The position numbers and the translations under genes are program-made. 64,000 bases of DNA, from contig JADJRB010000002.1 of the NCBI GenBank assembly GCA_016712445.1, positions 620,001-684,000 of the forward strand, read 5' to 3'. The notes under the pieces were generated by a model. It was not told the origin of the DNA and searched no databases. It was given only the letters and a program-made list of their open reading frames with translations. Below, piece by piece: positions 42,035 through 50,804 of this stretch. Each line of letters starts with the position of its first letter. The first letter of the stretch is position 1. The DNA is from Acidobacteriota bacterium. Lineage in GTDB: Bacteria > Pseudomonadota > Alphaproteobacteria > Caulobacterales > Hyphomonadaceae.

Positions 42035-45000
42035 TGTGCGCCCTCCGTTTGAGCAGCAGGTGTTTCGAGCCAGTCAACCTTCGCCATCTTGCGAAGGACA
42101 ATGAACTCATCGCGGTTTGAACCGACCGTGCCGTAATAGTTGAAGCCGTAGGCCAATTGGGCATATCCGCCGATCATGTGCGTCGGCTTCAGGATCGTCC
42201 GTGTCACAGAGTTGTGGATCCCGCCGCGCTTACCGGTAATCTCGGATCCCGGCGTATTCACGATCTTCTCCTGGGCGTGATACATGAACATCGTCCCTTC
42301 ACGGATCCGCTGAGAGACGACGGCCCGCGCCGTGAGCGCACCGTTAGCATTGAAGACTTCCACCCAGTCATTGTCGACGATGCCGGCCTTTCGGGCGTCG
42401 GTTTCTGACACCCAGACGACGGGCCCGCCGCGGTTGAGCGTCAGCATCATCAGGTTATCGGTATATGTGGAGTGGATGCCCCATTTCTGGTGCGGCGTGA
42501 TGAAGTTGAGCGTGATCTCTGAATTGCCATTGGGCTTGTCGCCTTTGACATGCAGCGTCTTCAGGTCGATCGGCGGCTTGTAGACAACCAAGGTTTCACC
42601 GAAGGCCCGCATCCAGTCATGGTCCTGGTAGAGCTGCTGGCGTCCCGTCAGGGTTCGCCAGGGGATCAACTCATGAACGTTCGTGTACCCGGCATTATAG
42701 CTGACATGCTCGCTCTCGATCCCGGACCAGATCGGAGAGGTGATGATCTTGCGCGGCTGGGCAACAATGTCCCGGAACCGGATCTTCTCGTCTTCCTTTG
42801 GCCGCGCGAGATGGGTGTGCTCCCTGCCCGTCTGCTTTTCGAGCGCTTCCCAAGCGCGGACCGCCACCTCACCGTTGGTTTCCGGGGCGAGCATGAGGAT
42901 TGTCTCGCAAGCATCGATGTCGGTCTCTATTATCGGTCGCCCTTTGGCGACGGTCTCGTCGAGCACCCTGCCGTTCAATGAACCGAGTTTTTTAACTTCA
43001 AGCTCCGTGTTCCAGCCAATGCCCTTTCCGCCGTTGCCGAGCTTGTCCAGCAAAGGTCCGAGGGAGGTGAACTTTGCATAGATCTGGCTGTAGTCGCGCT
43101 CGACGGTGACGACCGTCGGCATGGTCTTGCCGGGCACCGGCTCACACTCTCCGGCATACCAGTCCTTCACGCCGTGTGCCTGCGCCATTTCGCCGGCGGT
43201 GTCATGCTGGATGGGATAAAGAACCACATCCGTTTCCACACCCAGTACTTCCGATGCGATTTCCGAAAAGGTCTTGGCAAGGCCCTTGAAGATCTCCCAG
43301 TCCGACCGGCTCTCCCAGGCCGGATCGACGGCCGCGCCCAGCGGGTGAATGAAGGGATGCATGTCGGACGTGTTGAGGTCGTTTTTCTCATACCAGGTCG
43401 CGGTCGGCAGAACGATGTCAGAGTAGACTGCGGTCGTAGACATCCGGAAATCGATACATACGAGAAGGTCGAGCTTCCCGCGCGGCGCTTCGTCGTGCCA
43501 CTTGACCTGGCGGGGCTTGTCCTGACCCATTTCACCAAGGTCTTTGCCCTGCACGCCGTGGTCGGTCCCGAGCAGGTGTTTCAGGAAATACTCATGTCCC
43601 TTGCCGGACGAACCAAGCAGGTTCGAGCGCCAGACAAACATGTTACGCGGCCAATTGTGTGGATCGTCCGGATCCATGCAGGACATCTCGAGCTCGCCGG
43701 ACTTCAGCGCCTGCGCGACATAGTCTTTCGCATCCTTGCCGGCAGCTTTCGCCCGGCCTGCGATCTCCAGAGAATTGGTCTTGAGTGCTGGCGCCGACGG
43801 CAGCCAGCCCATGCGTTCAGCTTTCGCGTTGTAATCGATGAAACTGCCGGCCCAATCTCCCGGCTCGGCCGTTGGCGAGAGGATTTCGCCGACCGGCACC
43901 GTTTCATACCGCCACTGGTCGGTATGCGCATAGAAGAAGGAGGTCGAGTTCTGCTGCCGCGGGGGACGGACCCAATCGGTTGCGAAGGCCAGCGGCGCCC
44001 AACCGGTCTGCGGACGAAGCTTCTCCTGGCCCACATAATGTGACCAGCCGCCACCCGACTGTCCGATACAGCCGCACATGACCAGCATGTTGATCACGGC
44101 GCGGTAGTTCATGTCCATGTGATACCAATGGTTCATGCCGGCACCGATGATGACCATGGACTTGCCATTGGTCTTCTCGGCGTTGGTCGCGAAACCTCGG
44201 GCCGTCGCGATGATGTTCTCCCGCGAGACGGAGGTGATCGCCTCTGCCCAGGCGGGGGTGTAGGGCTCCATGTCATCATAGCCGGCAGCCAGATGCTCGC
44301 CGCCATACCCCTGATCGACACCGTAATTGGCCATGAGCAGGTCGTAGACACAGGCTACGAGTGCGTCCGAACCGTCGGCAAGCCTGACCTTTTTTACCGG
44401 GATGTTCCGCGTCAGGACACTCGGATGGTCGGTCGATGCAAAGCCGTTGGACGCCGTGTTCGCAAAATAGGGGAACCGGACCTTGGCAATCTCGTCTTCG
44501 ACGCCCTTGAGACCGAGGCGAAGTTCAGTTTCTGCGCCAGAGGCGTCCCGCTCCTCAAGGTTCCATTTGCCGTCTTCGCCCCAGCGAAATCCGATCGAGC
44601 CGTTCGGCACGACGATTTTTCCGGACCTCTCATCCAGCGCGACGGTCTTCCAATCCGGATTGTTGCTCTCCCCGAGCGCGCCGTCGAAGTCTGCGGCTCG
44701 CAGGAGCTGCTGCGGCACGAAGCCATCTTCCTGCGGCACAAGCCGCACGAGCAGCGGCAAATCTGTATACTGACGGACATAGTCCCGGAAATACGGCACT
44801 TGCCGGTCGCGGTGATATTCCGTCAGGATAACATGGCCAAAAGCCATGCCGAGCGCCGCATCAGTCCCTTGCTTGGCCGCAAGCCAGAGATCAGAGAATT
44901 TCGACGCTTCGGAATAGTCCGGGCAGATAACGACCGACTTCACGCCCTTGTATCGAGCCTCGGTGTAAAAGTGCGCGTCCGGGGTGCGTGTCTGGGGAAC

Positions 45001-45765
45001 GTTAGATCCCCAAAGGATAAGGAAGCCCGAATTGTACCAATCGGCGCTTTCGGCGACATCTGTCTGTTCGCCCCATGTCTGGGGACTTGCTGGCGGCAGG
45101 TCGCAATACCAGTCATAGAAAGATCCGGTGACACCGCCGATGAGCTGCAGGTAGCGCGCGCCGGCAGCATAGGAGACCATCGACATGGCCGGGATCGGCG
45201 AGAAGCCGAATACGCGGTCAGGTCCCCATTTCCGGATGGTATGAGCGTTCGCAGCCGCGATGATTTCGTTGGCTTCCTCCCAACCGGCGCGAACAAAACC
45301 GCCGAGGCCGCGGCGGGTAACATAGTCAGCCCGCTTGTCCGGATCTTCCTGGATCGACTTCCAGGCAGCAACGGGCGCCATCGTCTTTCTTGCCGCCCGC
45401 CAGGCCTTGAGCAGCCGGGCACGGATCAGGGGGTATTTCACCCGGTTTGCGGAATAGAGATACCAGCTATAGCTTGCACCACGCGAACAGCCGCGCGGCT
45501 CATGATTGGGCAAGTCGTCCCGGGTGCGGGGATAGTCTGTCTGCTGGGTTTCCCAGGTGACGATGCCTCCCTTCACATAGATCTTCCAGGAACAGGATCC
45601 GGTGCAGTTCACACCGTGCGTGGAGCGCACGATCTTATCGTGGCGCCAGCGGTTCCGGTAGGCCTCCTCCCAGGTTCTGTCCTCGTCATTGATGACGCCG
45701 TGTCCGGCAGAGAAGGTTTCTGTCTTGCGGCGAAAGAAGGTCAGGCGATCAAGTGTGTGGCTCAT
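42031..45765 (-). CDS. narG: Respiratory nitrate reductase alpha subunit
   Basis: This 1244-residue molybdenum bis-MGD enzyme reduces nitrate to nitrite at the cytoplasmic face of the membrane. The FS0 cluster ligands are His50, Cys54, Cys58 and Cys93 (HGVNCTGSCSWK and EPRGCSRG). The Mo-coordinating Asp223 lies in YCDLPPASPQTWGEQ. The N-terminal SHTLDRLTFFRR is the standard uncleaved Tat-like remnant. The ATG at 45765 is selected because this conserved N-terminus begins there; the frame extends upstream only into the narK gene. It follows narK by 13 bases. Confidence 0.98.
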   Translation of the reverse strand: MSHTLDRLTFFRRKTETFSAGHGVINDEDRTWEEAYRNRWRHDKIVRSTHGVNCTGSCSWKIYVKGGIVTWETQQTDYPRTRDDLPNHEPRGCSRGASYSWYLYSANRVKYPLIRARLLKAWRAARKTMAPVAAWKSIQEDPDKRADYVTRRGLGGFVRAGWEEANEIIAAANAHTIRKWGPDRVFGFSPIPAMSMVSYAAGARYLQLIGGVTGSFYDWYCDLPPASPQTWGEQTDVAESADWYNSGFLILWGSNVPQTRTPDAHFYTEARYKGVKSVVICPDYSEASKFSDLWLAAKQGTDAALGMAFGHVILTEYHRDRQVPYFRDYVRQYTDLPLLVRLVPQEDGFVPQQLLRAADFDGALGESNNPDWKTVALDERSGKIVVPNGSIGFRWGEDGKWNLEERDASGAETELRLGLKGVEDEIAKVRFPYFANTASNGFASTDHPSVLTRNIPVKKVRLADGSDALVACVYDLLMANYGVDQGYGGEHLAAGYDDMEPYTPAWAEAITSVSRENIIATARGFATNAEKTNGKSMVIIGAGMNHWYHMDMNYRAVINMLVMCGCIGQSGGGWSHYVGQEKLRPQTGWAPLAFATDWVRPPRQQNSTSFFYAHTDQWRYETVPVGEILSPTAEPGDWAGSFIDYNAKAERMGWLPSAPALKTNSLEIAGRAKAAGKDAKDYVAQALKSGELEMSCMDPDDPHNWPRNMFVWRSNLLGSSGKGHEYFLKHLLGTDHGVQGKDLGEMGQDKPRQVKWHDEAPRGKLDLLVCIDFRMSTTAVYSDIVLPTATWYEKNDLNTSDMHPFIHPLGAAVDPAWESRSDWEIFKGLAKTFSEIASEVLGVETDVVLYPIQHDTAGEMAQAHGVKDWYAGECEPVPGKTMPTVVTVERDYSQIYAKFTSLGPLLDKLGNGGKGIGWNTELEVKKLGSLNGRVLDETVAKGRPIIETDIDACETILMLAPETNGEVAVRAWEALEKQTGREHTHLARPKEDEKIRFRDIVAQPRKIITSPIWSGIESEHVSYNAGYTNVHELIPWRTLTGRQQLYQDHDWMRAFGETLVVYKPPIDLKTLHVKGDKPNGNSEITLNFITPHQKWGIHSTYTDNLMMLTLNRGGPVVWVSETDARKAGIVDNDWVEVFNANGALTARAVVSQRIREGTMFMYHAQEKIVNTPGSEITGKRGGIHNSVTRTILKPTHMIGGYAQLAYGFNYYGTVGSNRDEFIVLRKMAKVDWLETPAAQTEGAQ

Positions 45766-45778
45766 CGGGGGCTTCCGT

Positions 45779-48517
45779 TCATTCAGCTTGTGCAGGGGTG
45801 AGAGCGGGCGCGCGGCGGCGCTCGACATCGTGGAGGAGCCCGCCCGGCCGCACATAGACGAACCATGTGATCAGCAGGCAGGAGACGTAGAAAGCGAGGA
45901 AGGCGTAGAGGGCTGTCTCGGCGCTGCCGGTTGCCGCAATCGACATCCCGAAACTCTTCGGAATGAAGAAGGCACCATAGGCAGCGATCGCGCTCGTAAA
46001 GCCGGTAATGGCGGCGCTTTCCTTTTCCGACTGTCGAAGCAGGGCATCGCCCTTCAGGTGAGGCTCAAGACGCGCGATCTCCTTGCGCATGATCGCCGGG
46101 ATCATCTGGAAGGTAGAGGCGTTGCCGACGCCGGTGGCGAAGAAAAGGAGGATGAAGCAGGCAAAGAAGCCCGTGAAAGCACCTGGCTGGTCTTTGGCCC
46201 CAAGGAAATAGAGAACACCGATAGTGCCAGCCATCATCAGGAGGAACACGGCAATCGTGACACGTCCGCCGCCAAAGCGGTCTGAAATCCAGCCCGTAAA
46301 CGACCTCGCTAGGGCGCCGACGAGCGGCCCGAGAAACGCGATCTGCAGAACGTTGACTTCAGGAAACTGGGTTTTGGTCAGCAACGGGAACGCCGCCGAG
46401 AATCCGATGAAGGATCCGAAGGTGCCGGTGTAGAGCCAGCACATGATCCAGTTGTGTGTGCGCCGGAAGATCACGGCCTGATCAGAGAAGGACGCTTTGG
46501 CCGTGGACAGATCATTCATTCCGAACCAGGCCGCAAAGGCACTGAGCGCAATGAACGGGACCCAGATGAATCCGGCGTTCTGCAGGAAAAGTTCTTCACC
46601 TGTCGCACTGACCTGCGGATTGCCGCCGAGAACGCCGAAAACACCGGCGGTCACAGCAATCGGCACAAGGAATTGCATCGCGCTGACACCGAGATTGCCG
46701 AGCCCGGCATTCATGGCGAGCGCGTTGCCCTTCTCCTTTTTGGGATAGAAGAAGCCGATATTCGACATCGAGGAGGCAAAATTTCCGCCACCGAGGCCGC
46801 AGAGCAGAGCCAGGGCAAGCATGATCCAGTAAGGCGTACCCGGGCTTTGAACCGCCAGACCGATGCCAATCGCCGGGATCATCAGCGACCAGGTTGTGAG
46901 CGTCGTCCAGAGCCGCCCGCCGAATACCGGCACCATGAAGCTGTAGAAGATCCGGAGCGTGGCACCGGAGAGGCCGGGGAGCGCAGCAAGCCAGAAAAGC
47001 TGGTCGGTTGTGTAGGCAAAGCCGATCTGCGGCAGCTTGGCGACGACAACCGACCAGACCATCCACACGGCAAATGACAGGAAGAGTGAAGGAATTGAAA
47101 TCCAGAGATTGCGCGACGCAACTGACTTTCCGGTTTTTTCCCAGAACGCCGTATCCTCAGGCCGCCAGTCGTCGATCAGCTTGGGGGCAAGCGCGCGGGC
47201 TTCCTTTTCTCCATGAATGGGCTGCATCTCAGGCAGTTGAGGCAACGCATCGAGCGTCGCACCGGCGGCCTGGCGTTCCATGTGCCGGATGGCGAAATGC
47301 ATCCAGATCAGCGATGCCGAGACAACCACGAACAACAGCATGAAGCAGCTTGTCCAGATACCGGTCAGGTCATTCAACAGCCCGAAGACGATCGGGAGGA
47401 TGAAACCGCCGAGCCCGCCCATGAGGCCGACCAGTCCGCCCACCGCGCCGACATCCTTGGGGTAATAGACCGGTATGTGCTTGTAGACCGCCGCCTTGCC
47501 GAGGCTCATGAAAAAGCCAAGCACAAAGATCGCGATGACGAACACGGCAGGGCCTGTCGCCAGCCGGAAGCTGATCGGTCCGCGGACACCGTCCACCACA
47601 TACGAGGTAGGAGGATAGGAGAGGAAGAACGTGACAACAACGGACACAAGAAATGTCCAGTACATCACCGTCCGTGCACCGACTTTATCCGACAGGTGGC
47701 CGCCGTAGATGCGGAACAGGGATGCAGGAACCGAATAGGCCGCCGCCAGCATGCCGGCCGTCTTTATGTCGAAGCCGTATACGCCGATCAGGTAGCGCGG
47801 GAGCCAGAGGGCCAGTGCCACGAACGCACCGAACACGAAGAAATAGTAGAGTGAAAACCGCCAGACCTGGACGTTGCGCAAAGGTTCGAACTGGGAGGCA
47901 AAACTGCGTGGGCGCGCACCTGAGAGCCGGCGCGCCGCCAGGTCGGGATCATCCTTGGTGAAGAAGAAGAAAACGATCGCAACGGCAACGAGCGCGAGCG
48001 CCCAGACGTTGGCGACCCCTTTCCATCCGATGGCCGCCATCACCAGAGGCGCGGCGAACTTGGTCACAGCGGCGCCGACATTTCCCGCCCCGACGATGCC
48101 AAGTGCAGAGCCCTGCCTTTCCGGCGGGAAGAACTTTGACACATAGGTGATCGACACGGAGAAGGACCCGCCCGCGATACCGATCCCGAGCGCCGCCAGA
48201 AGGAACTGCGGATAGGTTTCGGCGAAGGTCAGGAGCCACGTGGCGAGCGCTGCGAGGAGCATGACCAGGAGGTTGACGATCCGGCCGCCATACTGGTCGG
48301 CCCATATTCCGAGCACGAGACGCGACAGGGAACCTGTCAGGATCGGCGTTCCGACAAGCAGGCCAAACTGTGTCTCGGTGAGCCCAAGATCCTTCTGTAT
48401 CTGAAGGCCGAGGATTGCAAAAATCGTCCAGACCGCAAAACAGGCGGTGAAGGCGAATGTTGTCAGACCGAGGGCAGCGTTTGCCCCTTTGGCAGCTGGA
48501 TTGACAGCCGGTGTCAT
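45779..48517 (-). CDS. narK: Fused NarK1-NarK2 nitrate/nitrite transporter
   Basis: This 912-residue protein consists of two complete major facilitator units of 12 helices each. Residues 1-420 match NarK1 (nitrate/proton symport), with the nitrate signature GIVGAGNVGAAVTKFAAP near residue 145. A linker with QPIHGEKEARALAPKLIDDW (about residues 435-455) leads to residues 470-912, which match NarK2 (nitrate/nitrite exchange), with GLGGGNFASSMSNIGFFYPKKEKG and AGLGNLGVSAMQF. The same fusion is known in Paracoccus. Both nitrate-signature motifs are intact in each half, so both parts should be active. It is the first gene of the nar operon. Confidence 0.95.
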   Translation of the reverse strand: MTPAVNPAAKGANAALGLTTFAFTACFAVWTIFAILGLQIQKDLGLTETQFGLLVGTPILTGSLSRLVLGIWADQYGGRIVNLLVMLLAALATWLLTFAETYPQFLLAALGIGIAGGSFSVSITYVSKFFPPERQGSALGIVGAGNVGAAVTKFAAPLVMAAIGWKGVANVWALALVAVAIVFFFFTKDDPDLAARRLSGARPRSFASQFEPLRNVQVWRFSLYYFFVFGAFVALALWLPRYLIGVYGFDIKTAGMLAAAYSVPASLFRIYGGHLSDKVGARTVMYWTFLVSVVVTFFLSYPPTSYVVDGVRGPISFRLATGPAVFVIAIFVLGFFMSLGKAAVYKHIPVYYPKDVGAVGGLVGLMGGLGGFILPIVFGLLNDLTGIWTSCFMLLFVVVSASLIWMHFAIRHMERQAAGATLDALPQLPEMQPIHGEKEARALAPKLIDDWRPEDTAFWEKTGKSVASRNLWISIPSLFLSFAVWMVWSVVVAKLPQIGFAYTTDQLFWLAALPGLSGATLRIFYSFMVPVFGGRLWTTLTTWSLMIPAIGIGLAVQSPGTPYWIMLALALLCGLGGGNFASSMSNIGFFYPKKEKGNALAMNAGLGNLGVSAMQFLVPIAVTAGVFGVLGGNPQVSATGEELFLQNAGFIWVPFIALSAFAAWFGMNDLSTAKASFSDQAVIFRRTHNWIMCWLYTGTFGSFIGFSAAFPLLTKTQFPEVNVLQIAFLGPLVGALARSFTGWISDRFGGGRVTIAVFLLMMAGTIGVLYFLGAKDQPGAFTGFFACFILLFFATGVGNASTFQMIPAIMRKEIARLEPHLKGDALLRQSEKESAAITGFTSAIAAYGAFFIPKSFGMSIAATGSAETALYAFLAFYVSCLLITWFVYVRPGGLLHDVERRRAPALTPAQAE

Positions 48518-48590
48518 GATTGCGCCCTCCCCGTAAGCGCCAGAGGTTCCTGAAGCGCCCCAGAGGTGTCATTCACGCGGCCGGCGAGCC

Positions 48591-48604
48591 TTGATTTTTG
48601 TGAA
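48591..48604. promoter_or_regulatory. FNR/NNR-type box for narK
   Basis: TTGAT-TTTT-GTGAA has a perfect left half and a degenerate right half of the TTGAT-N4-ATCAA consensus. It is 73 bases upstream of the narK start, a typical distance for activation from -41.5. Confidence 0.6.
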
Positions 48605-48727
48605 GCGACGGCTTGGCGAATGTGCGCTGGCCTGCACCAATTGAGATCAATCTGCGCAGGCCTGACAGTCAGCGCTGCGAAGCATGATGTCTGCGATCAG
48701 ACCCGCTGACGGATCCGAATGCGCGGC

Positions 48728-48741
48728 TTGACTTTTATCAA
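48728..48741. promoter_or_regulatory. FNR/NNR-type box for the Crp/Fnr regulator
   Basis: TTGAC-TTTT-ATCAA matches the FNR-type consensus in 9 of 10 positions. It ends 92 bases before the regulator start at 48834, so autoregulation is likely; it is 210 bases from narK. Confidence 0.72.
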
Positions 48742-48833
48742 GCGTCGGCTAGGTCTGTGGGCGGCCAAGGTTTGCCCCCGCGCGCCATTGTCCGCGCGAC
48801 GTTCGTTCCGCAACAGCCCCTTAGGAGGCACGC

Positions 48834-49610
48834 ATGCCATTAAGACCAACTGATGCGGAACATATCCGTCATCTGTCGTTTTTCCGCGCCTCGACGGACG
48901 CGACGTTCGACAAGGCGATCGCTGGCGGATTTCTGCAGAAGTTCCCGGCGGGCACGACCCTTCTGATGGAGGGCGACACGGTCGATTTCCTCTACATCCT
49001 TCTGGAAGGCTCGGTCGAACTGGGCGCGGGGTGGAAATCGAAAGATACCACGCTCGCCATCCTGCGGCCCGTGTCGACCTTCATTCTGGCTGCTGTCGTA
49101 CTCGATGCAGACGCGCTGATGACTGCCGTAACGCTTGAGCGGTCCGAGATACTCATGGTGCCAGGCGAGTCGCTGCGCCGCGCGATGAAAGAAGATGCGG
49201 AATTCTGCTTTGCCGTCTCGGAAGAACTCTCCGGTTGCTATCGCGGCCTCGTGCGTTCGATCAAGAATCACAAACTGCGCGACTCGACCGAGCGGCTGGC
49301 CAACTACCTGCTGACCCAACGCGCCCGCCAGGGCGGGAAAATCGAAATCGTCCTGCCGCATGAAAAGCGGGTCCTGGCTTCGCTTCTGGGTATGACGCCC
49401 GAAAACCTGTCGCGCGCTTTCCTGAAGCTCCAAGCGCAGGGTGTGACCGTCGACGGCGCCCGGGTAAGGCTCGAGAAAGTTACAGCGCTTGAGCGGCTGG
49501 CGCGTCCCAGCCCGCTCATCGACAACCACTTTGCGCAGCCGCGCAATGAGCTTGGAAAGGCGCATACCGAGCGCCAGAAAGGCCTGCTCGACGGGAAAGG
49601 CAGCGCTTAA
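48834..49610 (+). CDS. Crp/Fnr family regulator, NarR/DNR-like
   Basis: This 258-residue regulator has an N-terminal cyclic-nucleotide-binding-like beta barrel (residues 20-120), a dimerisation helix (125-150), and a winged helix with LASLLGMTPENLSRAFLKLQ (181-200). Glu190, Ser193 and Arg194 in the recognition helix match the TTGA-reading set of FNR. There is no N-terminal cysteine cluster (only Cys125 and Cys135), so it should not hold an FNR-type [4Fe-4S] cluster. This fits NarR or DNR/NNR types, which sense nitrate/nitrite or NO. TTAGGAGG precedes the ATG. It faces narK and its stop overlaps moaA by 4 bases. Confidence 0.85.
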   Translation: MPLRPTDAEHIRHLSFFRASTDATFDKAIAGGFLQKFPAGTTLLMEGDTVDFLYILLEGSVELGAGWKSKDTTLAILRPVSTFILAAVVLDADALMTAVTLERSEILMVPGESLRRAMKEDAEFCFAVSEELSGCYRGLVRSIKNHKLRDSTERLANYLLTQRARQGGKIEIVLPHEKRVLASLLGMTPENLSRAFLKLQAQGVTVDGARVRLEKVTALERLARPSPLIDNHFAQPRNELGKAHTERQKGLLDGKGSA

Positions 49611-50599
49611 CCGCCCGCCTGGGCCAGGTTCAGCATGTCGCCCGTATCACCCGCATGCAGTCCGTGGGCAGCCGGTTTGAAAGTTAGCGCATCCACGACG
49701 CAGTCCTGCAACTCGCCAATCTGCGTGTCATCGACCAACAGTTTTCTCAGATCTCTGCCGCCTTGCCCGAACAGGCAAAGACGAAGCTGCCCGCGCGCCG
49801 TGACCCTCAGCCGGTTGCAGCCGTCACAAAAGCCTGCCGCGTAAGGCGCGATGAGGCCGATACGCCCGGCATAGTCTGGATGCGTGAATTCGATGGCTGG
49901 TCCATCCTCAGCGCCGCGTTCCGAAGGGGTCCAGCCCCGGTCCTGAAGCCAGGTCCGAAGTACCTGCCCGCTGACATGCTGCTGTTCGAAAAAGGCCTTA
50001 TTGTCCCCGGTCCGCATAAGCTCGATGAAGCGCACGGCGATTGGCCGATCCTTCACGAACCGTGTCCAGGCTGAAAACCCGTCCTCCAGCCCGTCGCGCA
50101 GAAGCACGGCGTTGACCTTGAGAGCTTTCAGCGGGAGCGCCTGGGCCCGTTCCAATCCGGCGAGAACATCTTCCAGCCGATCATGCCCGGTTATTTTTCT
50201 GAAGGTGTCGCGGTCAAGAGCGTCCATGCTGACATTGAGATGTGTCAGCCCGGCCGCGACCCAGTCGTCGACATGACGCGCAAGGTTCCAGCCATTGGTA
50301 GTGAGAGCAACCTTGCCGATGCCTGGCTGGCGCGCGGCGCAGGCGATCAACTCACCGATGTCTTTGCGAACGGTTGGCTCCCCGCCTGTGAGGCGGATCT
50401 TGGTGATTCCGAGCCCTGCAAAGGCGCGGACCAGGCGCGCGACCTCGTCAGCGGCGAGGAAATCCATGGCGCCCGATTTTGTGTAACCGTTCGGCAGGCA
50501 GTAGGTGCAGCGGAAGTTGCACACTTCCGTCACCGAAAGTCTCAGGTAACGAAACCTGCGTCCGAATGCGTCCGTCGCAGCTGCGCCGGGAGATACCAT
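49607..50599 (-). CDS. moaA: GTP 3',8-cyclase (molybdenum cofactor synthesis)
   Basis: This 330-residue radical SAM enzyme starts molybdopterin synthesis from GTP. The SAM-cluster cysteines are Cys27, Cys31 and Cys34 (EVCNFRCTYC), the second cluster lies in FCDGCNRLRVTARGQLRLCLFG (about residues 250-272), and the C-terminus ends in the conserved Gly-Gly. The ATG at 50599 follows AAGGAGCC. It is convergent with the Crp/Fnr gene (4-base overlap). It stands apart from the rest of the moa cluster and has its own FNR-type box about 175 bases upstream. Confidence 0.95.
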   Translation of the reverse strand: MVSPGAAATDAFGRRFRYLRLSVTEVCNFRCTYCLPNGYTKSGAMDFLAADEVARLVRAFAGLGITKIRLTGGEPTVRKDIGELIACAARQPGIGKVALTTNGWNLARHVDDWVAAGLTHLNVSMDALDRDTFRKITGHDRLEDVLAGLERAQALPLKALKVNAVLLRDGLEDGFSAWTRFVKDRPIAVRFIELMRTGDNKAFFEQQHVSGQVLRTWLQDRGWTPSERGAEDGPAIEFTHPDYAGRIGLIAPYAAGFCDGCNRLRVTARGQLRLCLFGQGGRDLRKLLVDDTQIGELQDCVVDALTFKPAAHGLHAGDTGDMLNLAQAGG

Positions 50600-50772
50600 C
50601 GCGAGGCTCCTTTCCAAGAACGGGAGGCGGCAGGGTTTCCCCTTACCACCCGCGGCCGGAGCGCCTTGACGGTTCGTGATATCGAAACGTTTTAGGCGAG
50701 CAGGCTCGGAGCGATTTGATCCACGCTAGAGCGGCCCTCGGACCCTGTCTTTGACCTTCCGGGGTAAGCGGA

Positions 50773-50786
50773 TTGATGTGGGTCAA
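50773..50786. promoter_or_regulatory. FNR/NNR-type box upstream of moaA
   Basis: TTGAT-GTGG-GTCAA matches 9 of 10 consensus positions. It lies between the nnrS stop (50805) and the moaA start (50599), 174 bases upstream of moaA. Confidence 0.6.
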
Positions 50787-50804
50787 GGCGCCTGGGGCGC
50801 CGCA

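Larger units (their letters stand above)
48518..48833. promoter_or_regulatory. Divergent control region narK / Crp-Fnr regulator
   Basis: This 316-base gap holds no gene. It contains two boxes of the FNR/NNR type (48591-48604 and 48728-48741) that lie in a duplicated 26-base block, and a short palindrome TTGAGATCAA at 48641-48650. One box is placed for narK and one for the regulator gene. Confidence 0.75.

Noticed and set aside
44119..45801. A 560-codon plus-strand frame inside narG
   Set aside because: It is complementary to the conserved NarG sequence and has no family motifs.
48641..48650. TTGAGATCAA as a third FNR-type box in the narK control region
   Set aside because: The half-sites are spaced too closely (TTGA and TCAA with 2 bases between them instead of the usual spacing), so it does not fit the TTGAT-N4-ATCAA geometry.
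50600..50804. Possible molybdenum cofactor riboswitch before moaA
   Set aside because: The GC-rich leader can fold, but I could not align it to the known Moco motif with confidence. A covariance search would decide.
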